Below, piece by piece: positions 37,765 through 45,638 of a stretch of DNA of 64,000 nucleotides; the stretch's first letter is position 1; each line of letters begins with the position of its first letter. This stretch comes from Thalassotalea_F euphylliae (GTDB taxonomy: Bacteria > Pseudomonadota > Gammaproteobacteria > Enterobacterales > Alteromonadaceae): positions 988,176-1,052,175 of the forward strand of contig NZ_JBHUIB010000012.1 of the NCBI RefSeq assembly GCF_042682785.1, read 5' to 3'. Below the pieces are notes generated by a model. The model did no database searches, was not told the DNA's origin, and worked only from the letters and a program-made list of their open reading frames with translations. The translations under genes were made by a program, and so were the position numbers.

Positions 37765-38130
37765 TTAATCGATAGGCTCAGCGTTTTTAAAAGTACTTAG
37801 GTATCTATTAATCAACTCACTAAAACACGCTGTCTCATCATATTTCCCTCGCTGACAATACCTAGTTGGATCTTCTAGTTCATCAGCTATTTTCCTCAGT
37901 TCTCCATGATTGGCATTCTGTCTGATCCAGAGCTTCGCACTCATCAGCCACCCAGCTAATTGATCTCGGTTACCTGAGCTCAAAGCGTAAGGAGCTTGAG
38001 CGACAATTTCGTCTCGTTCTTTGTGGGCGGTAGTGTCACCAGTAGTCACAAATACATAAATAGCGATTGCTGCCGCTATGGTACCAATAATTGCTGAAAT
38101 TGCTTTGAATAAACCTTTTAAAACGCTCAT
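37765..38130 (-). CDS. Unrecognised membrane-anchored protein
   Basis: A 121-residue protein with one N-terminal membrane helix (about residues 9-30) and a soluble helical remainder with two Cys (YCQRG, TACFS). It is the only clear minus-strand gene inside the element. It therefore has its own promoter in the 110 bp before 38247, which may be shared with the gene on the other strand. Confidence 0.6.
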   Translation of the reverse strand: MSVLKGLFKAISAIIGTIAAAIAIYVFVTTGDTTAHKERDEIVAQAPYALSSGNRDQLAGWLMSAKLWIRQNANHGELRKIADELEDPTRYCQRGKYDETACFSELINRYLSTFKNAEPID

Positions 38131-38246
38131 CGCCAGTCCTTAGCATCGACAGAGATTTCTAACGTCTGATTATAGACTCAAAATAAACGAGTATAAATTT
38201 TGAAACTTGTTAAGCTATTTAGCATATAGAATTAGACGGAATAAAT

Positions 38247-38582
38247 ATGAACATTAACGACATACATCTTATGGATACAACTCAACTATTGGGAGCGTCG
38301 CACGGATATGCAGAGTCTTATCGTTACTATCGCTTGAATCACAAGATACACATCATTTTGACTCTGGTGACATTAGGTTCTTACATACCTCTGTACTTGT
38401 TTTTTTATTTCCGTGGGATGTACAAATCCAATTTAGAAATGCAAATGTCTCTTATCCTACAGAATGAGATTTTAGTTAGAAATTCCCTCAAAAGCATAGA
38501 GCTTCAAAGAGTTTTGAATGAAAATCAGCGACTGCAAAACAATAATGTTATTGATTCGCTTCATGAGATTCTTAAAAAGTAG
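38247..38582 (+). CDS. Unrecognised small membrane protein
   Basis: A 111-residue protein with a hydrophobic hairpin (about residues 36-58) and a C-terminal amphipathic helix rich in Gln and Asn. It starts 20 bp after AGACGGAAT. No family recognised. Small membrane proteins of this size in phage-related cargo are sometimes superinfection-exclusion factors; that is a guess from context. Confidence 0.5.
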   Translation: MNINDIHLMDTTQLLGASHGYAESYRYYRLNHKIHIILTLVTLGSYIPLYLFFYFRGMYKSNLEMQMSLILQNEILVRNSLKSIELQRVLNENQRLQNNNVIDSLHEILKK

Positions 38583-38727
38583 ACAATCAATCAGGTGATC
38601 TCTTTTATATAATTATTTCGGAAACTGAAAGGGCTGCGGAGAAACTATATATCTGGCAATAGTTTAGTTAGTTTGATAAAAACGATAATAAGAGCTTTTG
38701 CTTAGTTGAATAACGGCTCAATGGCTT

Positions 38728-39555
38728 TTGGCTGAGTTGTTTTGTATTGGAAAAACATGGAGTAAATTTCAAGTGATTGATGAGTCGAACCCTGCCGGAC
38801 GGTTATACAAGATATTGTCTAAAGCTAAAGGACAACCAGACAACCGAAGAGTTAAAGATGTTTGGAATAAGGCACTTGGTATTGATGGTGATGATGTTGA
38901 AGTTACAAAATCAGTCGTTGAGCTCTATTCACTCTCTCAGGAAATTCAATCTCTGATTAAAATGAAAGAGAATTTGAATCACGATCTTTATTTATCATCT
39001 TTTCAAAGCATTGATAGAGCATTCTTTCCATTGCACCTTGCTACAAATTGGCAAAGTGTAAAACAGCACTTAACTGACGAAGCTCTTACTAGGCTTCAAT
39101 TTTGTTCACAAGAATTATCAGGTTTTTATTCTGAAGAATCACTATCAGAAGAAGATCTCGAAGATATCATAAAGAAAACTGATGAACTTTTTACAGCATT
39201 GTATAGCTCTTCATTACCAAGTGCTCTCAGGCTTGCTTTGCTAGAGGAGGTGCAACGTATTAGAAATGCGATTAGCTTGTATCAAATCAAAGGAGCCAAA
39301 GGTTTAAAAGAAGCGCTTCAAGGGGCTATTGGTGCACTAGTAGCGAATCAAGAAGAGTTGAAAAACGCTACTGATAGCGATGATGATGATGTTATTAAAA
39401 GGTTGGGTAACTTGCTCGATAAAATGGATTCTTTCACTTCAAAGGCATTAAAAATTCATAAAATAATGAAGTCTCCAATGAGTTTTTTGATTGAAAAGTT
39501 TACCAGTAAAAATGAAGAGCAAGATTCAGAAGTGGAAACTGCAAACGAAACTTAG
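38728..39555 (+). CDS. Unrecognised helical protein with an uncertain start
   Basis: The frame encodes 275 residues, mostly helical and acidic (SLSEEDLEDIIKKTDEL), without membrane segments. No family recognised. There is no in-frame ATG near the 5' end. TTG codons at 38728 and 38737 or GTG at 38773 are possible starts, and none has a Shine-Dalgarno sequence. An out-of-frame ATG at 38721 reaches a stop after four codons. The gene may use a rare start or be damaged at its 5' end. Confidence 0.5.
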   Translation: MAELFCIGKTWSKFQVIDESNPAGRLYKILSKAKGQPDNRRVKDVWNKALGIDGDDVEVTKSVVELYSLSQEIQSLIKMKENLNHDLYLSSFQSIDRAFFPLHLATNWQSVKQHLTDEALTRLQFCSQELSGFYSEESLSEEDLEDIIKKTDELFTALYSSSLPSALRLALLEEVQRIRNAISLYQIKGAKGLKEALQGAIGALVANQEELKNATDSDDDDVIKRLGNLLDKMDSFTSKALKIHKIMKSPMSFLIEKFTSKNEEQDSEVETANET

Positions 39556-39824
39556 CAAAGGGTTTGATAAAGCGCTCAGGAGCTCTTTTTTTTGGGAAAG
39601 CTATAAGGGCTTTATAAGTGTCCAAGTTCTCGAAACTCTCCAAATTTCATATTCAATCGTCCTATGTCCTTTTGATAAGTCACTCTATCATATCTTTTGC
39701 TGTGCAAGTTTTGATTTTAGAGTGGGATTAAGAATCTCTTTTGAGTAGAAATTTACCATATAAGGTTGTTTTTTCGTTAATCAGAACTGACTTTGTAAGT
39801 TATTGATATTCATTTTAATTTTGA

Positions 39825-40690
39825 ATGTGTCCCTTATAGGAGAGAGTACGTCTTGAAATCCTGCTCATGTATTAAATATCGTATTTAATAAATCATTGAT
39901 TTTAAATTGGTTTTTGAATATGCCGCTATTAGGAGAGAGTACGAGCCAAAACCTAAGCTCAAACTTAGAATAACGTTGTACATAAGTGGTTGATACTCAT
40001 CAACTATTTGTAAGGACGTCCTATTAGGAGAGAGTACGTGTTTTGAGCTCAAAAATCATAAGCACTAATTCATTGATTTTACTAGCTATTCCTAATACGT
40101 CCCTATTAGGAGAGAGTACTTCCCTAAACTCTCGTTTCGGGCTAGCAGAACATACTTTATAAGTGACTGACTTTATTGGTTATTCCTAATACGTCCCTTA
40201 TAGGAAAGAGTACGTCCCTACAACGTCTTTCTGGGTCAAAATAATCGAACTTATAACTTTCTGTTTTTAATAGAAAATAAACTTTGTGCGCTATTAGGAG
40301 AGAGTACGTCCGTAAAACATCTTTCTGGGTCAAAATAATCGAACTTATAACTTTCTGTTTTTAAAGGAAATTTAAAACCCCTCCCTATTAGGAGAGAGTA
40401 CGTCCCGAAAACCTCTGCTCAACCTCAAATTACCTGATTTTATAAATTACTGATTTTATTGTGTATTCCTAATATGCCGCTTATAGGAAAGAGTACATAA
40501 CCAAAACGTCTTTCTGGGTCAAAATATCTGGCTTTATAACTAACTGTTTTTGTTTCTTATTTTGAATACCTCCCTTATAGGAGAGAGTACGTCCCTAAAC
40601 CTCTGCTCAGCCTCAAATTACCTGATTTTATAAGTTGCTGATTTTATTGTGTATTCCTAATGTGTCCCTTATAGGAGAGAGTACGTCCCT
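39825..40690 (+). repeat. Array of ten repeats spaced about 94 bp
   Basis: The core GG(A/T-free)AGAGAGTAC, with two copies reading GGAAAGAGTAC, begins at 39839, 39932, 40027, 40109, 40203, 40297, 40391, 40486, 40580 and 40674. Spacings are 93, 95, 82, 94, 94, 94, 95, 94 and 94 bp. Around it the consensus is CTAATACGTCCC then TTATAGG or TATTAGG, and ACGTCCCT follows. The intervening ~70 bp are also related: units after copies 5, 6 and 8 share TCTTTCTGGGTCAAAAT, while units after copies 7 and 9 share TCAAATTACCTGATTTTAT. It is non-coding and lies just before the capsid-bearing module. Confidence 0.93.
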
Positions 40691-40774
40691 AAAAAATACA
40701 CAATCATCCGAGAAAATTACGTCCAGAAACCCAAAAAACTCAACAAACAAAACACAACCGCCCAAGGAGGCTTT

Positions 40775-40963
40775 ATGACAGAGAAATGCATCAGAACGAG
40801 ATACAGCGAATGGTTAAAGCGTAATAACCTCGACAAGCACTACGCTGGTGACCGCGTGACTAGCTACGAGATATTCAAAGCAGTTTATACACGCTCACTT
40901 GATCTTAAAACGGTCATTTCAATGGTTCCAAAGCAACAGTTACATGATGCTCTTTTCGGTTAA
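40775..40963 (+). CDS. Small unrecognised protein, first gene of the right module
   Basis: A 62-residue basic protein (MTEKCIRTRYSEWLKRN) with a perfect AAGGAGG upstream. Its pattern of short helices would fit a small DNA-binding or regulatory protein, but no family is recognised. It begins about 90 bp after the last repeat of the array. Confidence 0.6.
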   Translation: MTEKCIRTRYSEWLKRNNLDKHYAGDRVTSYEIFKAVYTRSLDLKTVISMVPKQQLHDALFG

Positions 40964-41263
40964 CCATCAGAACCCACTGTGGAATTGGTTTCTGTAAACG
41001 CTTATTTAATGAGTTTTTACAGAAGCCCGTCTTCACTGAATCAATCGATTCAAATCAGAGTTCAAGTCTGAACTAAAAACTTACACCCGAGAAAACCCTC
41101 AAACATCATTCAGACCTGTATTAAAACCCCACTTAAACGCTCTAAAACGCGTTAAAACAAAAAAGTAATGCCCTAGGTAGGGTTAGACCGTTTTTGTAGA
41201 AAACTGAACACAAGACGGAATACAAATCTGAACACAAAACCAAACCAACAAACCGGAGGAAAT
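40964..41263. other. Intergenic region with a recurring inverted repeat
   Basis: These 300 bp contain the inverted repeat TTCTGTAAA (40990-40998) / TTTACAGAA (41016-41024). The inner TCTGTAAA-N17-TTTACAGA repeats the site at 34502-34534. The 3' part is an A/C-rich leader ending in ACCGGAGG before the next gene. Confidence 0.65.
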
Positions 41264-41656
41264 ATGAGTAAAACAGAAAAATTCGAGAACATCTTACGTC
41301 GATACAATGACAAGTACTTTGTAACCAATACAGACGGTGACGGTATTGCTCGAATTAAAAACCGAAAAAATACAGTCAGTATCGACCCGTACAACTTTGA
41401 GACAGGTCGATTGGATATGATCAATCATCAATCATCACGATCGTTTACGTACAAAACAGACAAACTAATCAGAATGGGAGTTCAGTTGCTCGAAGTTGAA
41501 AATACTGATGACGGTGGATTTCTGGTATTCAAGCTAGAAGACCTCGACAAGATTGATCAGGTATTTAATTTACGTAAACGCAGACAATTGTCAGCCGAGC
41601 AGCGCAAAGTTATGTCAGAACGTGCAAAGCAATACGGATTCAAGCGAGCAGCATAA
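41264..41656 (+). CDS. Unrecognised 130-residue protein
   Basis: A soluble protein with GGAGG before the ATG. The N-terminal part is mixed alpha/beta. The C-terminal part is basic and helical (RKRRQLSAEQRKVMSERAKQ), which could bind nucleic acid. No family recognised. Second gene of the right module. Confidence 0.6.
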   Translation: MSKTEKFENILRRYNDKYFVTNTDGDGIARIKNRKNTVSIDPYNFETGRLDMINHQSSRSFTYKTDKLIRMGVQLLEVENTDDGGFLVFKLEDLDKIDQVFNLRKRRQLSAEQRKVMSERAKQYGFKRAA

Positions 41657-41859
41657 ACAAAGCCTGAAAATACAGACCTGATTCTTAAGAACCACTTTAC
41701 TGAGTCAATACTGAGTCCTCTGTATTTGCTCATGAATGCCTACCAGACAGATTTAAACATCAGGGTTCAACAAGTAACCATAAAATAATTACGTTTAAAC
41801 CTCCCTGCTAGCGTCATCCAGAAACCCATCCAAACCCATCCAAAACACCAAGGAACAAA

Positions 41860-42102
41860 ATGATAACCACCAATCAATCAAATGTGCTGAACACAATCAA
41901 TTTAGATACTGACAGTCAATGTGCACTTGTACATGTCGTAACTGTCAGTAACGCAATCAAATCTGGCTCACGCGAATTCAGTTCAATGTACCTACACGAA
42001 GAACTGAAACAACTATTCAAGCGAGCAAAAGCTTATTTGAGAGTTAACCGAGTAAATGAATCAGATTTCAGAAAACAAGTCCTTAGATTAATCGATTACT
42101 AG
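41860..42102 (+). CDS. Small unrecognised protein
   Basis: An 80-residue protein with a neutral N-terminal half and a basic helical C-terminal half (LKQLFKRAKAYLRVNRVN). AAGGAAC lies at good spacing before the ATG, after an A/C-rich leader. No family recognised. Confidence 0.55.
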   Translation: MITTNQSNVLNTINLDTDSQCALVHVVTVSNAIKSGSREFSSMYLHEELKQLFKRAKAYLRVNRVNESDFRKQVLRLIDY

Positions 42103-42138
42103 GTGACTAATGAATTCAACTAACAAAGGGGAAATCGT

Positions 42139-42330
42139 ATGCGTACACAATTCACGCCGAAGAAAAAGATTAAGACTGAACGCAAAATTAATCCACATAC
42201 AGGAAAACCTTACGCAGTTAAGTTCTCAGTAATGGAATCAAATCTGAATCTATTAATGGAAACTAAACCGGAAGACATGAGTGTTTCAGAATGGGCAAAC
42301 ACATTGCTCAGTCAATGTTTTGAAAACTAA
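42139..42330 (+). CDS. Small basic protein, possible DNA-binding
   Basis: A 63-residue protein: a Lys-rich N-terminus (FTPKKKIKTERKINPHTGKPY) precedes one strand (AVKFSVMES) and helices (VSEWANTLLSQ). This layout recalls ribbon-helix-helix proteins, but the match is only a pattern. AAGGGG lies before the ATG. Confidence 0.5.
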   Translation: MRTQFTPKKKIKTERKINPHTGKPYAVKFSVMESNLNLLMETKPEDMSVSEWANTLLSQCFEN

Positions 42331-42720
42331 TAAGACTTAAGAGGTAACGGGAACTTTCTCCCATAAGAACTTAAGAACTTAAGAACCTTAAGACTTATGA
42401 CGTAAGACATAAGACTTAAGAGGTAACGGGAACCGTTACCAGTAGTGTAAAAATAAACCGCTCACGCTAGCCCACCCGACAGGGGTCGGTCGGGCGCTCG
42501 CTGTTATGTATATCCGCTCCTCACTCGCTTCGCTCCCTCCGGTGCGGTTTAAAACCCTGCGGGTGCGCGTAAACCTTTCAGGTAAACAAACACGCTATCG
42601 CGTGAGTCACTTCGTGCCTGATTCAAAACCTACGGTGTAATCAATCTGAATACATCAATACATCAATACAACATCAATTAAGTACGTCAGTACGTCAACA
42701 TAATTCCAAGAGGAAATACT
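42331..42720. other. Repeat-rich non-coding region, candidate origin or processing site
   Basis: A 24-bp direct repeat occurs at 42331-42354 and 42410-42433, each containing ACTTAAGAGGTAACGGGAAC. The space between holds many TTAAG/TAAGAC steps. The second copy extends into a 19-bp hairpin (GGTAACGG-GAA-CCGTTACC, 42422-42440). A locally GC-rich stretch with dense CGCTCC/CGCTTC motifs follows at about 42468-42560, unlike the AT-rich surroundings. No ORF is supported. Confidence 0.7.
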
Positions 42721-43626
42721 ATGAAAATAACACCATCAGAAATGTTTAGTTATATCGATCTAGTGATCAGTGATTACGACATCAAAAGACTAGATTATGA
42801 AAACGTCAAAACCAGAATACTATCGGAACCAACATCTACGATTGAAGATATTCCGGTACTGTTAAAACAGTACATCAATGATAACGTAGGTAAGCTAAAT
42901 TTCTATGCTAACTCTGAACTTATCAAAAATGAGATCTATACAGAGCATCAGAACCGTGTCGAATTATCTGAGAAAAGCTCTGGTGCTAAAAAGCCTGTAC
43001 TGTTTAAGTCTGCGTTTCCATTAGTAGGGGAAAGAACTTCAATCAAAGGCGAAACAGTATCGACGCAAGTTTATGACTTCGCTAAGTTCAAAAAGGAACA
43101 AATCAGGAAGATTAAAATTGTCGTTCTTAAACGTGAATCTAAACGCTCTAACGGTCATAAATACAGTGCAAGAGTTCAGTTCAGCGGAACAGATGAATCA
43201 ACGAGAGGTTTTGAAAAACACATCTGGTTGAACTTCATTCCTCCAAAGATCAAAGGCGATAACAAGTACCCATGGTTGAGAGCTAATGAACGTACTAAAT
43301 CAAATCTGAAATCTAGATACGATATTGACGACATTCAGACAGTTCATAAACAGATTAAATCTGACGCAGATGAATACTTCACTGGTCTGTATATGGTCGC
43401 ACCTTATGCAGAAACAGATAAAGTCGATTTGTACTTACCTAACATCACACTTTGTTTAGGCAAACGAGAGAGTTCTAGCGGTCTATTCTACATGCTGAGA
43501 ATCAACTCTATTGAATTTCAGGGATACCTCGATGATCCGATTTCTAACATCAAAGCCAGTATCGGCGAAGCTGTAATCGATTTAACTGATGAGGAGGAGG
43601 ACTATTGCACCGATATCAATTGGTAA
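42721..43626 (+). CDS. Unrecognised 301-residue protein
   Basis: The second longest protein of the right module, with AAGAGG at good spacing. It is soluble, Lys-rich in the middle (FKKEQIRKIKIVVLKRESKRS) and ends in an acidic tail (DLTDEEEDY), a charge layout known from single-strand DNA-binding proteins. No family recognised. By position and size it could be the replication or recombination protein of the element, but I see no motif for that. Confidence 0.6.
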   Translation: MKITPSEMFSYIDLVISDYDIKRLDYENVKTRILSEPTSTIEDIPVLLKQYINDNVGKLNFYANSELIKNEIYTEHQNRVELSEKSSGAKKPVLFKSAFPLVGERTSIKGETVSTQVYDFAKFKKEQIRKIKIVVLKRESKRSNGHKYSARVQFSGTDESTRGFEKHIWLNFIPPKIKGDNKYPWLRANERTKSNLKSRYDIDDIQTVHKQIKSDADEYFTGLYMVAPYAETDKVDLYLPNITLCLGKRESSSGLFYMLRINSIEFQGYLDDPISNIKASIGEAVIDLTDEEEDYCTDINW

Positions 43627-43670
43627 AAACATCCTGCCAACCTGAATTTAACCTATTTCCTCTAGTCTCG

Positions 43671-43708
43671 CCTTAGCTCAGTTCCTCCTCATTTTCGCTG
43701 AGCTAAGG
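43671..43708 (+). terminator. Strong hairpin after the 301-residue gene
   Basis: An 11-bp perfect stem (CCTTAGCTCAG at 43671-43681, complement at 43698-43708) with a 16-nt loop. No T tract follows, so it may stabilise the mRNA end or act as a processing site rather than a classical terminator. Confidence 0.5.
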
Positions 43709-43767
43709 TTTGAGGCACCCATATCAACCCATACAACAACACAACCCATAACAACTAGGGAGAACGC

Positions 43768-44145
43768 ATGATTAACACAGAAATAAGAACACCTAGCAAC
43801 ACGATAAAGCGTATAAACAATCTAGCAGAATTCTGTTCAGTAAATGATTTAACGTATCAATACATGCATGAAGTCATTCAACATAAAAGAATTCAATACA
43901 AAGGATACAGCTTAGGAAGCACTTCAATCGATCTAGTACAGGCACACAATAAACTCAAACAATCGGTTAAAGAAATAAAAGCTACCCTAGATAAACTGAA
44001 CTCATTCAATCCAGATATAAGCGGTTTAGATAATCTAATTAAGATCGATACGCTCGAAAGTATTGCAGCAGTCAGAACTCATTTAACAAGTGCTAAAGCA
44101 GGTATTGCTCGTTCAGTTAACAAACATGAACTCATAACGCTGTAG
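43768..44145 (+). CDS. Unrecognised 125-residue protein
   Basis: A soluble helical protein with AGGGAG before the ATG. An N-terminal segment (NNLAEFCSVNDLTYQYMHEVI) could be a helix-turn-helix, and the C-terminal part is a long helix pair. No family recognised. Confidence 0.55.
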   Translation: MINTEIRTPSNTIKRINNLAEFCSVNDLTYQYMHEVIQHKRIQYKGYSLGSTSIDLVQAHNKLKQSVKEIKATLDKLNSFNPDISGLDNLIKIDTLESIAAVRTHLTSAKAGIARSVNKHELITL

Positions 44146-44658
44146 TACTAAATACAACCCGATCCCGAATTTAAACCGGAATGATTTTATATTTGTGTAC
44201 TGTCAAATGACTACATGAATACAAATTGATTCGCTACAGCCGCTTATTAATAAGGCGTTCGGGTGAATGGGTTCAGCGGGGGGATATTGAAAATATTCGA
44301 ACAATATCACTGCTAACCGCGGCAGTCCTAAAAAACGCAAAAAAATGAACCAATTACTCCGCTTATCAGCGGTACTTAAGCATATCAAACGAATACAACT
44401 TGAACTCATTCGAACCCTAATAAATCGAACTGGATAAAAAGCTTATATTTGCCTAGTGAAAAATGTATCGAAGTTCTTGTTTTTATTGGGCTGTAGAAAA
44501 TTGTTTGTTCTGACGAAAATACACACCCAACAGTGATTACACCAAGTACATACGTGCATATCTGCGTGCATCAATTGAGAACTGTATTTCAGTAATTGTC
44601 GAAATAAATGCAGTTACCTCAGAACCCACACAAAACACCAACCATACTAAGGAACCTA
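44146..44658. other. Palindrome-rich non-coding region
   Basis: Several inverted repeats crowd about 200 bp. CTTATTAATAAG, a perfect 12-bp palindrome, lies near 44246. GATATTG / CAATATC lies around 44280-44330. CCGC-TTATCA-GCGG lies near 44360. No convincing ORF is present on either strand; the open frame at 44203-44409 (minus) has no ribosome binding site. The 3' part is an A/C-rich leader. Confidence 0.6.
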
Positions 44659-45225
44659 ATGAAAGAATCAAAACAAACCGACTCCGTTCTTGAACCGAAC
44701 ATGATCGAAAAAGATCTCGGTTATATGAAAATCAAAATCGATTTGAACAAGCTGGATTACGTAGTTTTTAACAACACAATATCAGGTAAAGAACTAAGTG
44801 ATTACGACTTTTCGTACTTGCCCGAAACATTCCAACTAGTTTTGTGTAATCAGTTCAATCGATTGCCCGAAATACCTTTCAGCTTTCACCCTGATGTAGT
44901 TAATTCTTTAATGACAGAGAAACACGATTCTCCGTACTTCAAAAAGAATGTTCAGGAAATAGAACTGCTACACAAGCGAATTACCTCTAATCAAACACAA
45001 GCTGACAAAGAGAAACGTCAAATGAAAGCAGAAGTGATCGCAAGTGAACAAGGCGTTCGAAACAAACGATACATGGCTGTAAATAAACTAGTAAGCCTAG
45101 GATACGACAGAGCAACCGCAGCAGACGCAGTTCAGCAGTACATTGATAATAACGGCTTAGGCGTATTCAATCTAAAGCCTACACGTATCGCTGAACTCGT
45201 AGATCAAAGCGTCCTGAACAGCTAA
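44659..45225 (+). CDS. Unrecognised 188-residue protein upstream of the capsid gene
   Basis: The frame opens at 44608, but the first 17 codons are the A/C-rich leader, and AAGGAAC precedes the ATG at 44659, so that is the start. The middle is a long charged helix (residues ~105-140). The C-terminal part (AVNKLVSLGYDRATAADAVQQYI) looks like a small helical UBA-like bundle. A capsid scaffold usually sits just before the capsid gene and is helical, so this is a candidate, but no family match is visible. Confidence 0.55.
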   Translation: MKESKQTDSVLEPNMIEKDLGYMKIKIDLNKLDYVVFNNTISGKELSDYDFSYLPETFQLVLCNQFNRLPEIPFSFHPDVVNSLMTEKHDSPYFKKNVQEIELLHKRITSNQTQADKEKRQMKAEVIASEQGVRNKRYMAVNKLVSLGYDRATAADAVQQYIDNNGLGVFNLKPTRIAELVDQSVLNS

Positions 45226-45638
45226 AGAACCAACACAATAGCTAACCTTTAATTCAACTCATCAGACAAGAATTGATTCTGCCTACGTTCGCTAGCCTCC
45301 CTAATTCGCCCTAGGGGATGTTAGGGGGGCACCCCCAATTTTTCCCCAGAAAAAACGCCCATAAAAAATAGGGTGATCATTTCTGGGCTATAGCTCTAAA
45401 CGTTTTAGAAACAAAGCGAACACACAAACTCCATCGATTTCACTCCTCTGAGTGAAAACAGAGATGTGCGTCAATCGCCGTTTATGGTTCAAAGTCCTAG
45501 CCCCTAAAACGTACTCAAATCTGGTTACTCGCTAGTACTCCAAACCCCTCCAATCACAGCGCACGCCTTGTGTGCTCGTCTAGCTGTGCAACGCAGCAAA
45601 TTTTTAAACATTCATTAATCGATTAATAAGGAAACAGT
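45226..45638. other. Non-coding region before the capsid gene
   Basis: About 410 bp without a supported gene. It holds a run of C and G blocks (CCCTAGGGG, GGGGGGCACCCCC, TTTTCCCC) around 45309-45345 and a short hairpin CACTC-CTCT-GAGTG near 45450. It could carry the promoter or a regulatory site for the capsid gene. Confidence 0.4.

Noticed and set aside
39491..39748. Frame of 85 codons at the end of the 275-codon gene
   Set aside because: It starts inside the preceding gene, has no ribosome binding site and its product is unlike a real protein; it probably reflects AT-rich non-coding DNA.
39825..40690. CRISPR array
   Set aside because: The period is ~94 bp with ~70-bp related interspaces, and copies vary within the repeat. 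CRISPR spacers are unrelated and about 30-40 bp. No cas gene is nearby.
41173..41424. Minus-strand frame of 83 codons
   Set aside because: It lies opposite the well-supported gene at 41264-41656 and encodes a low-complexity Phe/Arg-rich product typical of an antisense shadow.
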